DNA of 64,000 nt from contig MNCI01036173.1 of the NCBI GenBank assembly GCA_015680685.1, positions 392,032-456,031 of the forward strand, written 5' to 3'. Shown piece by piece: positions 1 to 10,699 of this stretch. The translations under genes were made by a program, and so were the position numbers. Each line of letters begins with the position of its first letter. Positions within the stretch are counted from its first letter, which is position 1. The notes under the pieces were generated by a model. The model was not told where the DNA came from and made no database searches. It saw only the letters and a program-made list of their open reading frames with translations. The DNA is from Gnetum montanum (taxonomy: Eukaryota > Streptophyta > Gnetopsida > Gnetales > Gnetaceae).

Positions 1-202
1 AAAGTAAGTCATTTGTAGTTTACATGCAACGCAATCGTTACATTTCTCACAACCGCACGCCGCAACAGCACACACACATACTCACATTAACTACTGAGTT
101 TATTTGGAGGTATCTGGGCCTTGGTGTTTCCAGAGACTAGTAGGCACCTAAATCTTGTTCGAGGACACTCGTTGGCGGTCGCGTCCCAAACGGTCGCCAA
201 CA
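1..202 (-). mobile_element. LTR 5' end, solo-LTR family, cut by window edge
   Basis: Read on the minus strand from 202 the sequence begins TGTTGGCGACC and matches, with scattered substitutions, the first ~200 bases of the solo LTR that starts at 38759. The TG start and the alignment end together at 202, so this is the first 202 bp of an LTR whose body lies left of the window. Whether it belongs to a full element or a solo LTR cannot be seen. Confidence 0.85.
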
Positions 203-514
203 GTTTGAAAGTAGGATGTTAGAAAAATTTTAAAATTTTCAAAAATTGCACATCTTTAGTCTTCACAATTAATGAGTGTAACTCTAAAAGCACACAATTC
301 CTTGAATAATTAAAATCAAAGGTATAATTTAGAAGATGTTCAAGGAATTTTGAATTTGAAGGATATTTGAATAGAAAAGTAAGAAAAATTAATTGAATTT
401 GATGAGAAGTAGTTCTAAAATTATACATAATTTTAGAGAAACTGTCAATGATGTTCTGGGACATGTGAGGTTTGGTTAAAAGCTATTATCAACAAAAGTT
501 ATGCAAGTGGGTCC
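203..514. other. AT-rich spacer, no gene seen
   Basis: This strongly AT-rich stretch lies between the inverted LTR end (1-202) and the outer end of the E2 3' LTR. I see no coding similarity; the minus-strand reading frame over 219-464 is low-complexity. It may be the oldest backbone sequence here or the interior of an unrecognised decayed repeat. The bases GGTCC at 510-514 are the E2 target-duplication candidate; the partner is outside the window. Confidence 0.5.
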
Positions 515-1233
515 TGTAATGACCGAAAACGTCAACGACTGGAACACTGAGAGGTTGTCGGGTGAACAGTTTAACCCTGGATCCATGTGAGGGCCATGCT
601 GGAAAGAATGGAAATGGGGTGCCCTAAACAGTCTGGTCAATCAGACAAGGACTTAGTTGGTTTATCTTAACCTTATGTAAATGTCATTTCCATGGCGAGA
701 CACGCTAGGTAAATAGATGATCAATAAATGCAGAAATGAAGGAAACGATGCAAAATAATGATAACAGTAACGAAATAGTAGAAAAACTTAGGTAAGAAGA
801 TGCACCACCCCAAGCTCATAGATTCGATTCTTTGCCTTTTTTGAAAGATGTACAAGAGGTTATACAATGCCAGAGATCCACTGCTTACTGAAAGGTAACT
901 CAAGTATTCAAGAAAAATGCCAACTATGCCTTCTGAGAGCCAACTTAAAAGCCAATTGTAGATAGAAGCTAACTGTGTTTTGTCAAGAGGCCAATCAAGA
1001 AACCAACCAGCCAATACAAAAAACCAACAAGCTAACCACTCTTTTCAATGCAAAAATTCCAACTCTTTTTAACAAAAAAGCCAACCCTTTAAGCATTTTT
1101 TTCCAAGGTATTTATAGGGCTAGGAGTACGAGAGAAATGAGGCCTAGATGCCATGTGTCCTGGACCCCATGAGATGCTAACGTGCCCATACCATGTACAT
1201 GTGCAATGCTGGTCGTGAACTTGGCTACACTAT
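515..1233 (-). mobile_element. E2 3' LTR, distal part (R/U5 side)
   Basis: On the minus strand this ends in the family's LTR terminus (a GACGTTTTCGGTCATTACA-type end at 515) and holds a TATAAATA box near 1116-1123. It is the second half of the E2 3' LTR whose first half is 9544-10682. E1 was inserted between them. The flanking five bases are ACTAT (1229-1233) and GCTGT (9544-9548), which match if two C-to-T changes (minus strand) occurred after duplication. Confidence 0.8.
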
Positions 1234-1315
1234 TGAAACACCACAAAATTTCAGGTCTCAACATCTCAACTGTATATTTTTTCCAAGTCTCGGAGTGATG
1301 GCACTTTCTACACCT

Positions 1316-1790
1316 TGCTACGCTATGTAGCGTAGTGCTACAGTGCATAGCGTAGTGCTACAATGTAACACTCTACTATGCTGTGTAGCATAGCGCTACA
1401 ATGTAATACCCTACTACATTGTGTAGCATAGCGTAGTGCTACAGTGCACCACCCTGCAATGCTATGTAGCGTAGCGTAGTTCTATAGTGCACCACCCTGC
1501 TACACTATGTAGCATAGCGCTACAGTGCATAGCATAGCACAACACTAATTCCCAAATTTGCAAGATTTTTCTAAGTGTCAGAGCAATGGCACTTTCTGCA
1601 TCCTACTATGCTATGTAGCATAGCGCTATAGTGCACTACCCTACTACGCTATGTAGCATAGTGCTATAGTACGTAACATAGTGCTACAATGCAATACCCA
1701 GTGCTACAGTGCATAGTGTAGCACTACAGTGGAACACCTAGTTCTATAGTGCAACGTAATGCTACAGTGTAACACCCATCACACTGCCAC
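1316..1790 (+). repeat. Palindromic GCTATGTAGCATAGC tandem array in U3
   Basis: Imperfect units of about 50-60 bp combine an inverted GCTACGCTATG/TAGCATAGC core with CGCTACAGTGCA-type connectors and ACCC spacers. The same array, longer, is in the 3' LTR (8145-8815). It sits directly upstream of the TATA box. Confidence 0.85.
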
Positions 1791-1827
1791 ATGGCACCCG
1801 ATCCACATTTTTGGCTAACCCTAACTC

Positions 1828-1835
1828 TATAAATA
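1828..1835 (+). promoter_or_regulatory. TATA box of E1 5' LTR
   Basis: TATAAATA in the context ACTCTATAAATACCTC. The same box and context recur in the LTRs of E2, E3, E4 and E5, at a constant 971 bp from the LTR start in both E3 LTRs. This is a conserved core promoter. Confidence 0.75.
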
Positions 1836-2510
1836 CCTCTACGTCCTCTTTTTTGGGGAGGAGAAGAAGAAGGGAAGAGGATTTAATTTCTTTACTAGCA
1901 AGGTAGTTGACATTTTTTTCCATTAAGGCATTTGGCATTTTGGCATCTTGGCACCTAGCTCCATGGGTGAATGACACCCACATCATAGCACACCGATAGA
2001 GAGGCATAACTACATCACATGGTATACTATGACCATTGACCTAGGAGGCACGGTTTATTACAGTGAGCACCAGATTTCATAGCCTGACATCACCGAGGCT
2101 GTGACTCTACTCCTACTGTGCCTATTTTACACCTTATATAACTGTATCCTTTTTTCTGTGTGATGCATCTTCCTATTCAAACTCTCTTTTTGGCTGATTA
2201 CAGCATTTATTTTTTGTGATTGTTAAATGGTTAATCATGTCCACTATCTTGTTACGTGCTTTAGCACGTTTCTATTGTTGTGCACATCACATTTCCTTTT
2301 TATCTTACCACTAGGTATTCCATTTAAAATCATTTTTTGCAAAAGGGTTATTGTACACCGGTTAAGTCCCTGTCTAATTGACCAGACTGTTCAAGGCACC
2401 CTAAATCCATTTTCTCTAGCACGGCCCTCATGTAGATCCAAGGTTAAACTGTTCACCTAGCAACCTCTCGGTGTTTCCAGCCACCAACGTTTTTAGTCAT
2501 AATAGGTTTT

Positions 2511-2527
2511 TTGCACTAGAAAGAGGG
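2511..2527 (+). other. E1 primer-binding site, degenerate
   Basis: TTGCACTAGAAAGAGGG lies a few bases after the 5' LTR end. It corresponds to TGGCGCTAGAAGGAGGG, the best-preserved form, seen on the minus strand of E6 (50161-50177). The TGG start matches the CCA end of a tRNA; I do not assign the tRNA. Confidence 0.6.
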
Positions 2528-2619
2528 CCAATCTAAGTGTGTTTCAAGTATCATTTTTTTAACTATTATGACTTGTTCACCACATGCAGCATAGCAAGGT
2601 GCTACAGGGCCATTTTTAG

Positions 2620-2815
2620 CAGTTGTCATACTTGGCATTTTTTCTGCATTTTCATACTTAGCATTTTTCCTACATTTTTATACTTAGCATTTTCTTTTTG
2701 CATTGTTACACTTAGCCATTTTCTATATACTTCTATACTTATCCATTTTCTTACTATTGACAGACTTAATCATTTTTCTGCTATTTTCAAAGTTAGCCAT
2801 TTTCTGCAAATAGCA
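2620..2815 (+). repeat. Leader tandem repeat, ~27-30 bp units
   Basis: About seven degenerate copies of a unit like TTTATACTTAGCATTTTCTG run in tandem in the E1 leader. No similar array is seen in the E3 or E5 leaders, which have a different longer repeat. Confidence 0.75.
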
Positions 2816-3015
2816 ACTCTCACAACCTGATCTGTGAATATGAATCCAGAGTAACCTTCCATGTTGGTGTCTAACACATTTGACAGCACAATCCAGCCAA
2901 AACATGCCACATTAAGCCATGAATAATACAATTTTATTTATGCCAAAATTCAAGTAGGACTACTAGTGGATTACCTCGATTTCCACTGGAACATATAGGA
3001 GTATAACCCCTCCTT

Positions 3016-4955
3016 GTTTGACAAAATCCCACTCTCGGAGTTCCATTACTAGTTGTTATTCCAACTCATTCATGCAAACAAGCATGATGCAGGGACACCC
3101 TACAAGGAAGCTTCACAGAATGAGGAAGATGAGTTTGAGGCCCACTCTAAGCATGAGAGCCCCCTCCACACCATCTTCCAACAACCACTCCTTATTACAA
3201 CCCCTCCTTGATTTGGTCCACCCATCCCCTCTAAGATAGTGACCATGCTAATTTAGCCTTCCTTGCAAGCAACTAATGCATTTAGTGAGCACTATGCTCA
3301 TGTAGGTGCCACCTCCCAGCCCCAATCAACTTAGGAATCCTACATCCCACCTATCTCATCGGTGTCTGCGGTGTCTGTCCAACCCATCCATGTGTGGCCC
3401 ACTCCAATCATGGCACCCATCGCTCATCCATTACATCAGCAATCATCCACTATGACATTGAAATGGCAGAAACCATCTGCTATGACGTTAAACGAGCAAA
3501 CTTCACAATCAACAATTCGACCCCATGCTATCCAACCAACACAAGCCCAACCAATGCAACTGGCTAGCACATCCCCAAGCTTGGATCAGGCATTCCAACT
3601 AATACAAATCTTGATGAAGGAGATTATCTGACTTAAAGCTACCTCCTCTGATACCATTAAGGTGGTGGACTTCTACCAAGATCATCCCATAAGTCCTATG
3701 GTACCACCCCTAACTCTTCTAACTAGGGCCCAACTGCCTCGATTTAACAAGTACAATGGAGAAGGAGATCCCAATGCACACTTGGTCATATTTTGATCTG
3801 AATGCCTGCTCCTTCAAGTGTGGCCACATGTCATCATACGTGTCTTCCCCATGTCACTCACTAGAAAGGCCTTGGACTGGATTGCACACTTCCCAAGGCC
3901 TCAATCTCCTCTTTAGAGGATCTCATAAGAAAGTTTGTGACATGCTTCAGATACAACCTAAAGCCTGAAGCAACCCTTAACCAACTGATGCAAGTTAAAT
4001 AGGGGCCTCTAGAGCCCATGCCAAAATTCCTCCAACGTTGGAATGCTACATTGAACAAAATGCATGAACCCTTAGCAGAGACACACCTACTAGCTATCTT
4101 CAAAGGTGTAGTGAATGACCTCATCAAGTCCAAACTGTATTATCTAGCCCCAAAGTCTCTTAGCCAAGCCCTCTCCCAAGTAAAAAGCATAGAGGAAGCA
4201 ACACAAGCTAGTAATGATCTAGCCTATGTGGCTTATAGAAACCAACATGCTTGCAAGCAAAAAACAATAGTGATAACAGTAGCCACAAGCACAAAAGCAA
4301 CCAACCGGGGTCCAATAGCTAAGTAGCCCAAAGCCCCAACTAACAAAATTACCAATTCTGGCACCAACTCATCTACATTGATAGGGGCTACCCCAAGATC
4401 CAACTTTCACACAAGGATTGCTCAAAGTATACACCACTACTGGTGCAAACCTCTGAACTATTAGAGAAACTCTTGAAATCTCGGTCAATCCAACAGAAAT
4501 ATGTATCAGCAATTACCCACCAAAAACATGATAGGTACTGTGAACTACTAAGGAACCCCACTTTAGCAGTTGCAAATGAGCCCCCAGTTCCACAACACTT
4601 CAAGCTGGATCAATACTATCATTACCACCAATTGGCTAGTCACAGTATAGACAAATGTTGTTCTTTGCAAGATGACCTACAAAGAATGATAGAACGTGGT
4701 CAATTGGTGCTTAACACAATGAGTCAATCCAACACAGATGATGCCTCCTATGTCATAAATTCCATTAGCATAGGTGGTAAGTCTAAACCTACGCAACAAC
4801 CTTTTATGATCTATGTGCCTCCCAGCAAGGCAAGGATTCCCTCCACCTCCACTAGCAAGAGGCCTCCCTTGGTTATCAAAGTGTCACCTCAAGCACCAAC
4901 AACACCCTTTGTGGTCAAAGTTCCACAGCAACCATTCGCTAAGATGTTAAACTAG
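3016..4955 (+). pseudogene. E1 gag remnant
   Basis: This is a decayed gag (capsid/nucleocapsid polyprotein) related to E3 gag. A proline- and threonine-rich N-terminal part leads to the LDQAFQLIQ segment near 3580. It is followed by the FYQD...LPRFNKYNGEGDPNAHL capsid start near 3670-3790 and the KFLQRWNATLNK...LAIFKG capsid segment at 4018-4230. The nucleocapsid has a C-x2-H-x4-SH-x4-C version of the Tat zinc finger (YYHYHQLASHSIDKC) near 4612-4660. At least two frameshifts separate the blocks. The protein would package element RNA in virus-like particles; this copy cannot make it intact. Confidence 0.8.
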
Positions 4956-5054
4956 CATTATGCAACAACAACCGCTAGGAAACCTTTTGTTATCAAGGTA
5001 CCACAACAAGTTAACCACACAACAACTTCACATAAATTACCATTCATCATAAGA

Positions 5055-6206
5055 GTGTCACAAGGCGATGGCCCCCCACCTACCCAAATCCCAATAGTGG
5101 GCAACATCTTAATCCCTCCTCCTTTAAGGGTTGACCCCACTAGCAACCCGGGTAGGCCCACCAAATGGAAATGCAAGAGGACAAATGAGCACCTCGCAAA
5201 TCCCATGGCCGAAGAAAAGACCACAACTAGCAAACAACAACTAAACACTAGGGCCCCTACTTCCAAGTAGGCCAAGAAAACCAAGCCAAAATCCCCCTCC
5301 TAAGAGATTTTTCTGTCAAGCCACATAGAGGAAGTCAAAGCCAACACACTAGTCAATGACAAGGACTCTGTAGCTGCACTAACCTAGGTAAAACAAGCAC
5401 TTAAGCAAAAGAACACAACATTGAGCTTATACGACCTAGTCATAACTTCATTTGCTCACCACCAAGCATTGGCCAAGATATTGGCCTCCATTCCTGTTAC
5501 AGAGGACATCACTACAAATGAGACATCCATCCGTGCAATAATGTTGCCCCCTGCACCACAAGAATCAAGTTCAACATCCCTAGTATTCCATGATAATGTA
5601 GTTAAAATCAAACCAAAATAAGGGGAAGTTACTACAGCTCCACTATCCATTAGCATACATCTTGGGTAGTGCACAATCCATAGAGTACATGTTGATGATG
5701 GTGCAGCAACAAACATAGTATTGTACTTTATCATTGACAAGCTAGGCCTGGTAGATAAAATCAGGCCAACCAAAACCACATGTCTAAAATCCTTCAATGG
5801 ATCACATGTTAGAGTCAAGGGTACAATCAAATTAGCCTTTTTGGTAGAAGAGGAATTTTCCATTAGTGCATATTTCACTATCATAGAGGAGATGCCAAGT
5901 TTCAACATGATTCTAGGTAGGCCTTGGCTAGCCCAAATACATCCCATCCACCAAGAAATCCACCTTCCATATGAAGGTGGTCAAGTTATCATCCATGGTG
6001 ATAATGCTTCCTCTTTGAATATCCATGACATAGACATGGCGCAAGTTTTAGAAGAAGAGTTTCTTGGTGGTACACCTATAACAACCAATGCAGCGCCTAA
6101 GGCTAACACACCCAAACAAGTGGTTGAAGCCAACAGCCTCCCAAAGGATCCTAAGCCTTGCACACTCCCTAATCCATGCCCAGTTAGGAAGCAACTACAT
6201 GACTAA
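5055..6206 (+). pseudogene. E1 protease region remnant
   Basis: This continues the second half of gag in one frame and covers the linker plus retropepsin. The SLYDLVITSFAHH segment (5421 on) precedes the aspartic protease core around VDDGAATNIV (about 5692-5720), followed by FIIDKLGLVDKI and the conserved FNMILGRPWLAQ stretch near 5900. The active site has D-D-G where D-T/S-G is usual, the same in every copy here. A few nonsense codons break it. It ends at a stop near 6204; no RT follows. Confidence 0.8.
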
Positions 6207-8046
6207 GACTTTCCCTTGGCCAAAAATGTGCTAGATGCTTGCCTACCCTTTGCCTCCACATGCCATGCATTTTTGACATTCATTTACATCGTATTAGCCT
6301 ATGCATTTACATTTTCTCTCCTTACTTAGATCAGGCATTTCATTTTTTTATATTTTTTTTACTTTTTTTATGCATCCATCCAGTTAGCTTACGCATTACA
6401 TCTAAAAACATAAAACATAAAACTACAAAAACAGATGGCCCGAAAAGGTCTTAAACTAGCCTATGATCCGAAATGGTCTAAAACTATCACTTTTTGCATT
6501 GCTTTCCTTTCATTCATCCTTATTTACAATAGGTGTTTCTTGATGTTGTTTTCTTTCTAGTTGATTTCTATAGGATCTTGTAGGCACAAAACATGACTAC
6601 GCATGCAGCATTGCACCTTATACAAGCAAGGTAAGCACCAGTCCACTATGACTATAAATTGGCAAACAGTTCGCTATGACTATAAACTAGCATAGCTTGT
6701 CCTTGGGTCATGATGTTAAATTGGCACAACAACTCGTCCTTTGGTCAAAACATTAAACTGGCACAAAAGCCACTGTTCGCTGCAACATTAAACTAGCATC
6801 CAATAGTCTACTAGGACTATAAACTAGGACATTACAATCGGCCAGGACCTTAAATTGGGTTCATGGTCTGCCAGGACTTTAAAATGGCATGTAGCTAATC
6901 TAATCTAAACACTTTCCATTTCCTTGGGAGTACTCATAGGATCATCACCTCCCACCATTCTAGTAATTCTTTTGGAGCACTTACCATTAGTGCGGTATTC
7001 CAGAAACTTGTAGCACCATCATCTTGGCACGTTCACTAGCTTCCTGAGCACTTCCAACTGGCACAACATTTGACACTTTCACAGAATCTTTGCATCCAGC
7101 ACTTGCAGCATCTTCACATCTAGCATTTTCACTTGCATTTCACATTTTGTGATTTTCTTGTCCTCTCTGAGTTGTATTTTTAGGATGAAGCCTTGGAAGT
7201 GATCATGCAAAGGTGCATCTCATAGCAGCAGTAAGTTATCACGTTGCTTTGATGTGCATGACTGGACAAGTTGAACCACTCAAGAGTGCACATCCCCCTC
7301 ATCCCTGTTACATCCCATGCACATCCATTCCTTCATCCCAACATCCTCTCATCCTTCCCATACTCATGATTTCACACTCCTCTGATGCATATGCACCATG
7401 ACACACATGACATTCTCTTCATATCAACCATTGAAACCATGGTTGATGTAACAAAATTCATCCTATGGGGAACTTTTGTTGCATAGTCAAAGCCTAGGTG
7501 GATGTAACATGAATCATCCCTGGGAAATAAAGCCCATCTTCTCAATGGCCAAGTTGTAGCTAGTATTCAATAGTAAGTTGAACCCAAAAAAAGGTTTGTC
7601 TCACACACAAAAAAAGGGTTGCAGCTAGTATTCAATAGTAAGCTAAACCCAAAAAAAGGTTCCCCTCACACACATAAAGAAAATCAACAACACTGCAGCT
7701 TCAAAAATTGGCTCATCCTTGGATGGACTTTGATGCTCTCATAAACACTCCAACAAGAGGTTGACATTTCAAGGGTAAACCACATCATGCCATGGTCACT
7801 ATCAACCATGCTAAATTTGCATCTTATATCATGATCCACTATTTGTATTTCATTCCCATCATTTAAATTTCATCTCTATAGCATTGCCTATACCCCTTGT
7901 CCCCTAGCATAACCTTATTCCCGTAACACTCTTGAGCAAGGTAAAATGACATCTGATCTTATGCTGACAAATGACATTGGTGACATGTTTGCTGTGGTGT
8001 TTTGTAATTCTTTTTTGACGTCTTTCAGGCCACTCCTCCAGACGTC
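6207..8046 (+). other. E1 3' noncoding region with TAAACTAGCA-type repeats
   Basis: After protease the sequence holds GGCCCGAAAAGGTCTTAAACTAGC and similar copies (6430-6490), then irregular copies of AACTNGCA-type units at 6640-6900. A direct duplication of ~64 bp containing GCTAGTATTCAATAGTAAG lies at 7551-7680. I see no pol similarity. This class of variable repeats is typical of 3' regions of Tat/Ogre elements. Confidence 0.65.
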
Positions 8047-8062
8047 AACAAAGAGGGGCCAT
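8047..8062 (+). other. E1 polypurine tract
   Basis: CAACAAAGAGGGGCCA followed directly by the LTR start TGAAACACC. The same tract precedes the 3' LTRs of E2, E3 and E6, so it primes plus-strand DNA synthesis in all of them. Confidence 0.85.
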
Positions 8063-9543
8063 TGAAACACCATAAAATTTTGGGTCTTGGCATCTCAACT
8101 ACAAATTTTTTCTAAGTATCAAAGCGATGGCACTTTCTGCACCTTGCTACGCTATGTAGTGTAGTGTAGTGTAGCGCTACAGTGCATAGCGTAGTGCTAT
8201 AGTGTAAGACCCTGCTATGCTACATAGCATAGCATAGCGTAGCACTACAGTGCATAGTGTAGTGCTATAGTGTAACACCCTACTATGCTACATAGCATAG
8301 CATAGTGTAGTGCTATAGTGTAACACCCTGCTATGCTGCATAGCGTAGCGCTACAGTGCGTAGCATAGCACTATAGTGCACCACCCTGCTACGCTATGTA
8401 GCATAGCATAGTCCAGTGCTATAGTACGTTGTGTAGCACTATAGTGTGTAGTGTAGCACAATACTAACTGCCATATTTGCAAGATTTTTCTAAGTGTTAG
8501 AGCAATGGAACTTTTTGCACTCTGCTACACTATGTAGTGTAGCGCTATAGTGCATAGCATAGTGCTACAGTGCACTACCCTGCTACGCTATGTAGTGTAG
8601 CGCTACAGTGCGTAGTGTAGCACTATAGTGTGTAGCGTAGTACTAGAGTGCGTTGCATAGCACTACAATGCAATACTCGGTGCTAGAGTGTGTAGTGTAG
8701 TGCTATAGTACATAACGTAGTGCTATAGTGCAATACCTGGCACTATAGTGTGTAGCGTAACGCCACAGTGTAACACTTGGTACTACAGTGCAACATAACG
8801 CTATAGTGTAACACCCACCACACTGCCACATGGCACTCGATCTGCATTTTGGGCTAACCCTAACTCTATAAATACCTCTACGTCCTCTTTTTTTGGGAGG
8901 AGAAGAAGAAGGGGAGAGGCTTCAATTTCTTTACTAGCAAGGTAGTTGGCATTTTTTTCCATTAAGGCATTTGGGATTTTGGCATCTTGGCACCTAGCTC
9001 CATGGGCAAACAAGATCCAGAGCACACCACACTGATAGAGAGGCACAACTACATCACATGATATACTATGACCACCGACCCAGGAGGCATGGTTTATCAT
9101 AGTGAGTACCATATTTCACAACCCAACATCACCGAGGCTATGACTCTACTCCTAATATACCTATTGTACACCTTATATACTTGAACCTTTTTTTCGGGGT
9201 AGTGCATCTTCCTATTCAAACTCTTTGTTTGGCTGATTACAACATTTATTTTTTGGCATTGTTAAACGTTTAATCATGTCCACTATCTTGTTATGCGCTT
9301 TAGCACATTTTTATTGATGTCCACATCACGTTTTATTTTTATCTTACCACTAGGTGTTCCATTTAAAATCATTGTTTGCAAAAGGGTTATTGTACACTGA
9401 TTAAGTCCCTGTCTAATCTACTAGACTGTTCAAGGCACCTTGAATCCATTTTCCCCACCACGGCCCTTATGTGGATCCAGGCTTAAACTATTCACCTAGC
9501 AACCTCTCAGTGTTTCCAGCCACTGACGTTTTTGGTTGCAACA
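8063..9543 (+). repeat. E1 3' LTR (1,481 bp)
   Basis: It starts TGAAACACCATAAAATTTT and ends TTGGTTGCAACA. Start-to-array (82 bp) and TATA-to-end (676 bp) distances equal those of the 5' LTR; only the palindromic array is longer. TATAAATA is at 8867-8874. Confidence 0.85.
8145..8815 (+). repeat. Palindromic tandem array in U3 of E1 3' LTR
   Basis: Same unit as 1316-1790. From the first unit to the TATA box there are 722 bp here and 512 bp in the 5' LTR. The 210-bp excess accounts for all of the length difference between the two LTRs. Confidence 0.85.
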
Positions 9544-10682
9544 GCTGTGATTATGCCTTTCAGACTATATGTGTCGAGATTAGTGTGCTAATAATGCAAA
9601 CAAAAATGGAGCTTACACTCCAGGACTACGTCTTCCCTGCTTTTACGTGTAGGGTCAAGCTTAGGAACAATGTTTTCTGGGAGCTAACCAAGGGGTGTGC
9701 AAGATGGAGTGAAATTGTTGATTCCACCAAGGAGATGCTAAAATGAAGAATATTGATGTCTACAAGTTCTAGAACTACCCGAAGACATCTTGCTACTTCC
9801 GTACCAGTGTTGTGTTACTCATGCTATGTAGAGTAAGTGGCTACTTGCTACGTTATGCTACGCTACATAGTATAGCATAGGATAGCCACTAGTTTTAACT
9901 AAAACTTGTGTTGGAGCTCAAAGCATTGATCTGAGGCTTGGTCATGCTAACGAATGCAAATTTTGTCCTTTGTGCCGGGAAGCCCTTGAACTTGTTGAAC
10001 TTATGTTTGAAATGCCCTTGCTGCTTTTACATTGTTGCTATGCTATGTAGCATAGCATATCGTAGCAGCTAGGGTATCCTACCTTTTCGTTCAATTTGCC
10101 ATCTTCTAGCAAGAAACTTTGCTCAAGGCTTGGTGCTAAACAAGGAAACCGGTTTTGGAGGTTGGAGTATTTGCCAAGTGCAACTTGCTTATTGGAATCA
10201 TTTGGCAAGCTGGGCTTTTCTGCTTTGCCTTTGCTACGCTGTGCTATGCTAGGTAGCGTAGCATAGTGTAGCAGCTTGTGTTGACTAAATTTTGACTTGT
10301 CTCACAATGATTCTATCAGTTCACATTTAGAAGCTTGAGCAACTATCTTTTGAGGCTTGCTATGCTACATAGCATAGCATAGGATAGCAAACTTCTTCAC
10401 TAGAAAACTTTCCGAACTACTTTGGTTATCCCAAACACTTTTAGAAATTCCTAGCATATTTTCTGATTAGACTGTCAATCGAGTGAATTATCTAGGTGGG
10501 CAGGCTGGAGAGTCCATTGGGCTTGTTAGCTTTAGAGATAGAAAACTTGCCAGACTGGACAGTCTAACCTTAGTGCCTACATTTTCCTGCCAAATTGTCA
10601 TGATGCTGCACTTGTGAAAGTGCTTGCCTAAATTCCAAGACCCTGGTGAGGCATGAGAGTCTTGAATTTTTATGGTGTTTCA
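9544..10682 (-). mobile_element. E2 3' LTR, proximal part (U3 side)
   Basis: On the minus strand this starts at 10682 with TGAAACACCATAAAAATTC immediately after the polypurine tract, so it is a 3' LTR. It carries four separate palindromic TAGCATAGC hairpins (about 9850, 10030, 10230 and 10360). It stops at the E1 insertion and continues at 1233. Confidence 0.85.
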
Positions 10683-10699
10683 CTGGCCCCTCTTTGTTG
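10683..10699 (-). other. E2 polypurine tract
   Basis: Minus-strand TCAACAAAGAGGGGCCAG directly precedes the 3' LTR start at 10682, as in the other elements. Confidence 0.8.

Larger units (their letters stand above)
1234..2504 (+). repeat. E1 5' LTR (1,271 bp)
   Basis: It starts TGAAACACCACAAAATTTC and ends at TCATAATA, equivalent to the TTGCAACA end of the 3' LTR. It contains a palindromic tandem array, a TATA box and the U5-like segment ending in the conserved CCAGCCACNNACGTTTTT stretch. Confidence 0.85.
1234..9543 (+). mobile_element. E1: non-autonomous Tat-lineage LTR retrotransposon
   Basis: The element is 8,310 bp with two LTRs beginning TGAAACACC, a degenerate primer site, a gag-protease remnant, tandem repeats and a polypurine tract immediately before the 3' LTR. 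No reverse transcriptase, RNase H or integrase similarity is present between protease and the polypurine tract, so mobilisation would have needed enzymes from a full element such as E3. It sits inside the E2 3' LTR. The distance from TATA box to LTR end is 676 bp in both LTRs, which supports the boundaries. Confidence 0.85.

Noticed and set aside
1316-1790. CRISPR-like or satellite array
   Set aside because: Units are imperfect palindromes without regular unique spacers, lie inside LTR U3 regions of a plant element, and are too local for a satellite.
1762-2007. Minus-strand ORF in the E1 5' LTR, similar to one at 8801-9112
   Set aside because: The two are alike because the LTRs are duplicates; it overlaps the TATA box and has no recognisable protein features.
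5456-5947. 163-aa minus-strand ORF
   Set aside because: Shadow of the E1 protease region; the plus-strand translation matches the retropepsin of the other copies.
9562-9566. Exact ACTAT as an alternative target duplication for E1
   Set aside because: It would put the LTR end at ...TTTCAG instead of the conserved TTGCAACA terminus; GCTGT at 9544 fits the family boundary.
9471-9746. 91-aa plus-strand ORF across the E1/E2 border
   Set aside because: It spans the 3' LTR end of E1 and the target duplication and then runs antisense through E2 U3, so it is a chance frame.
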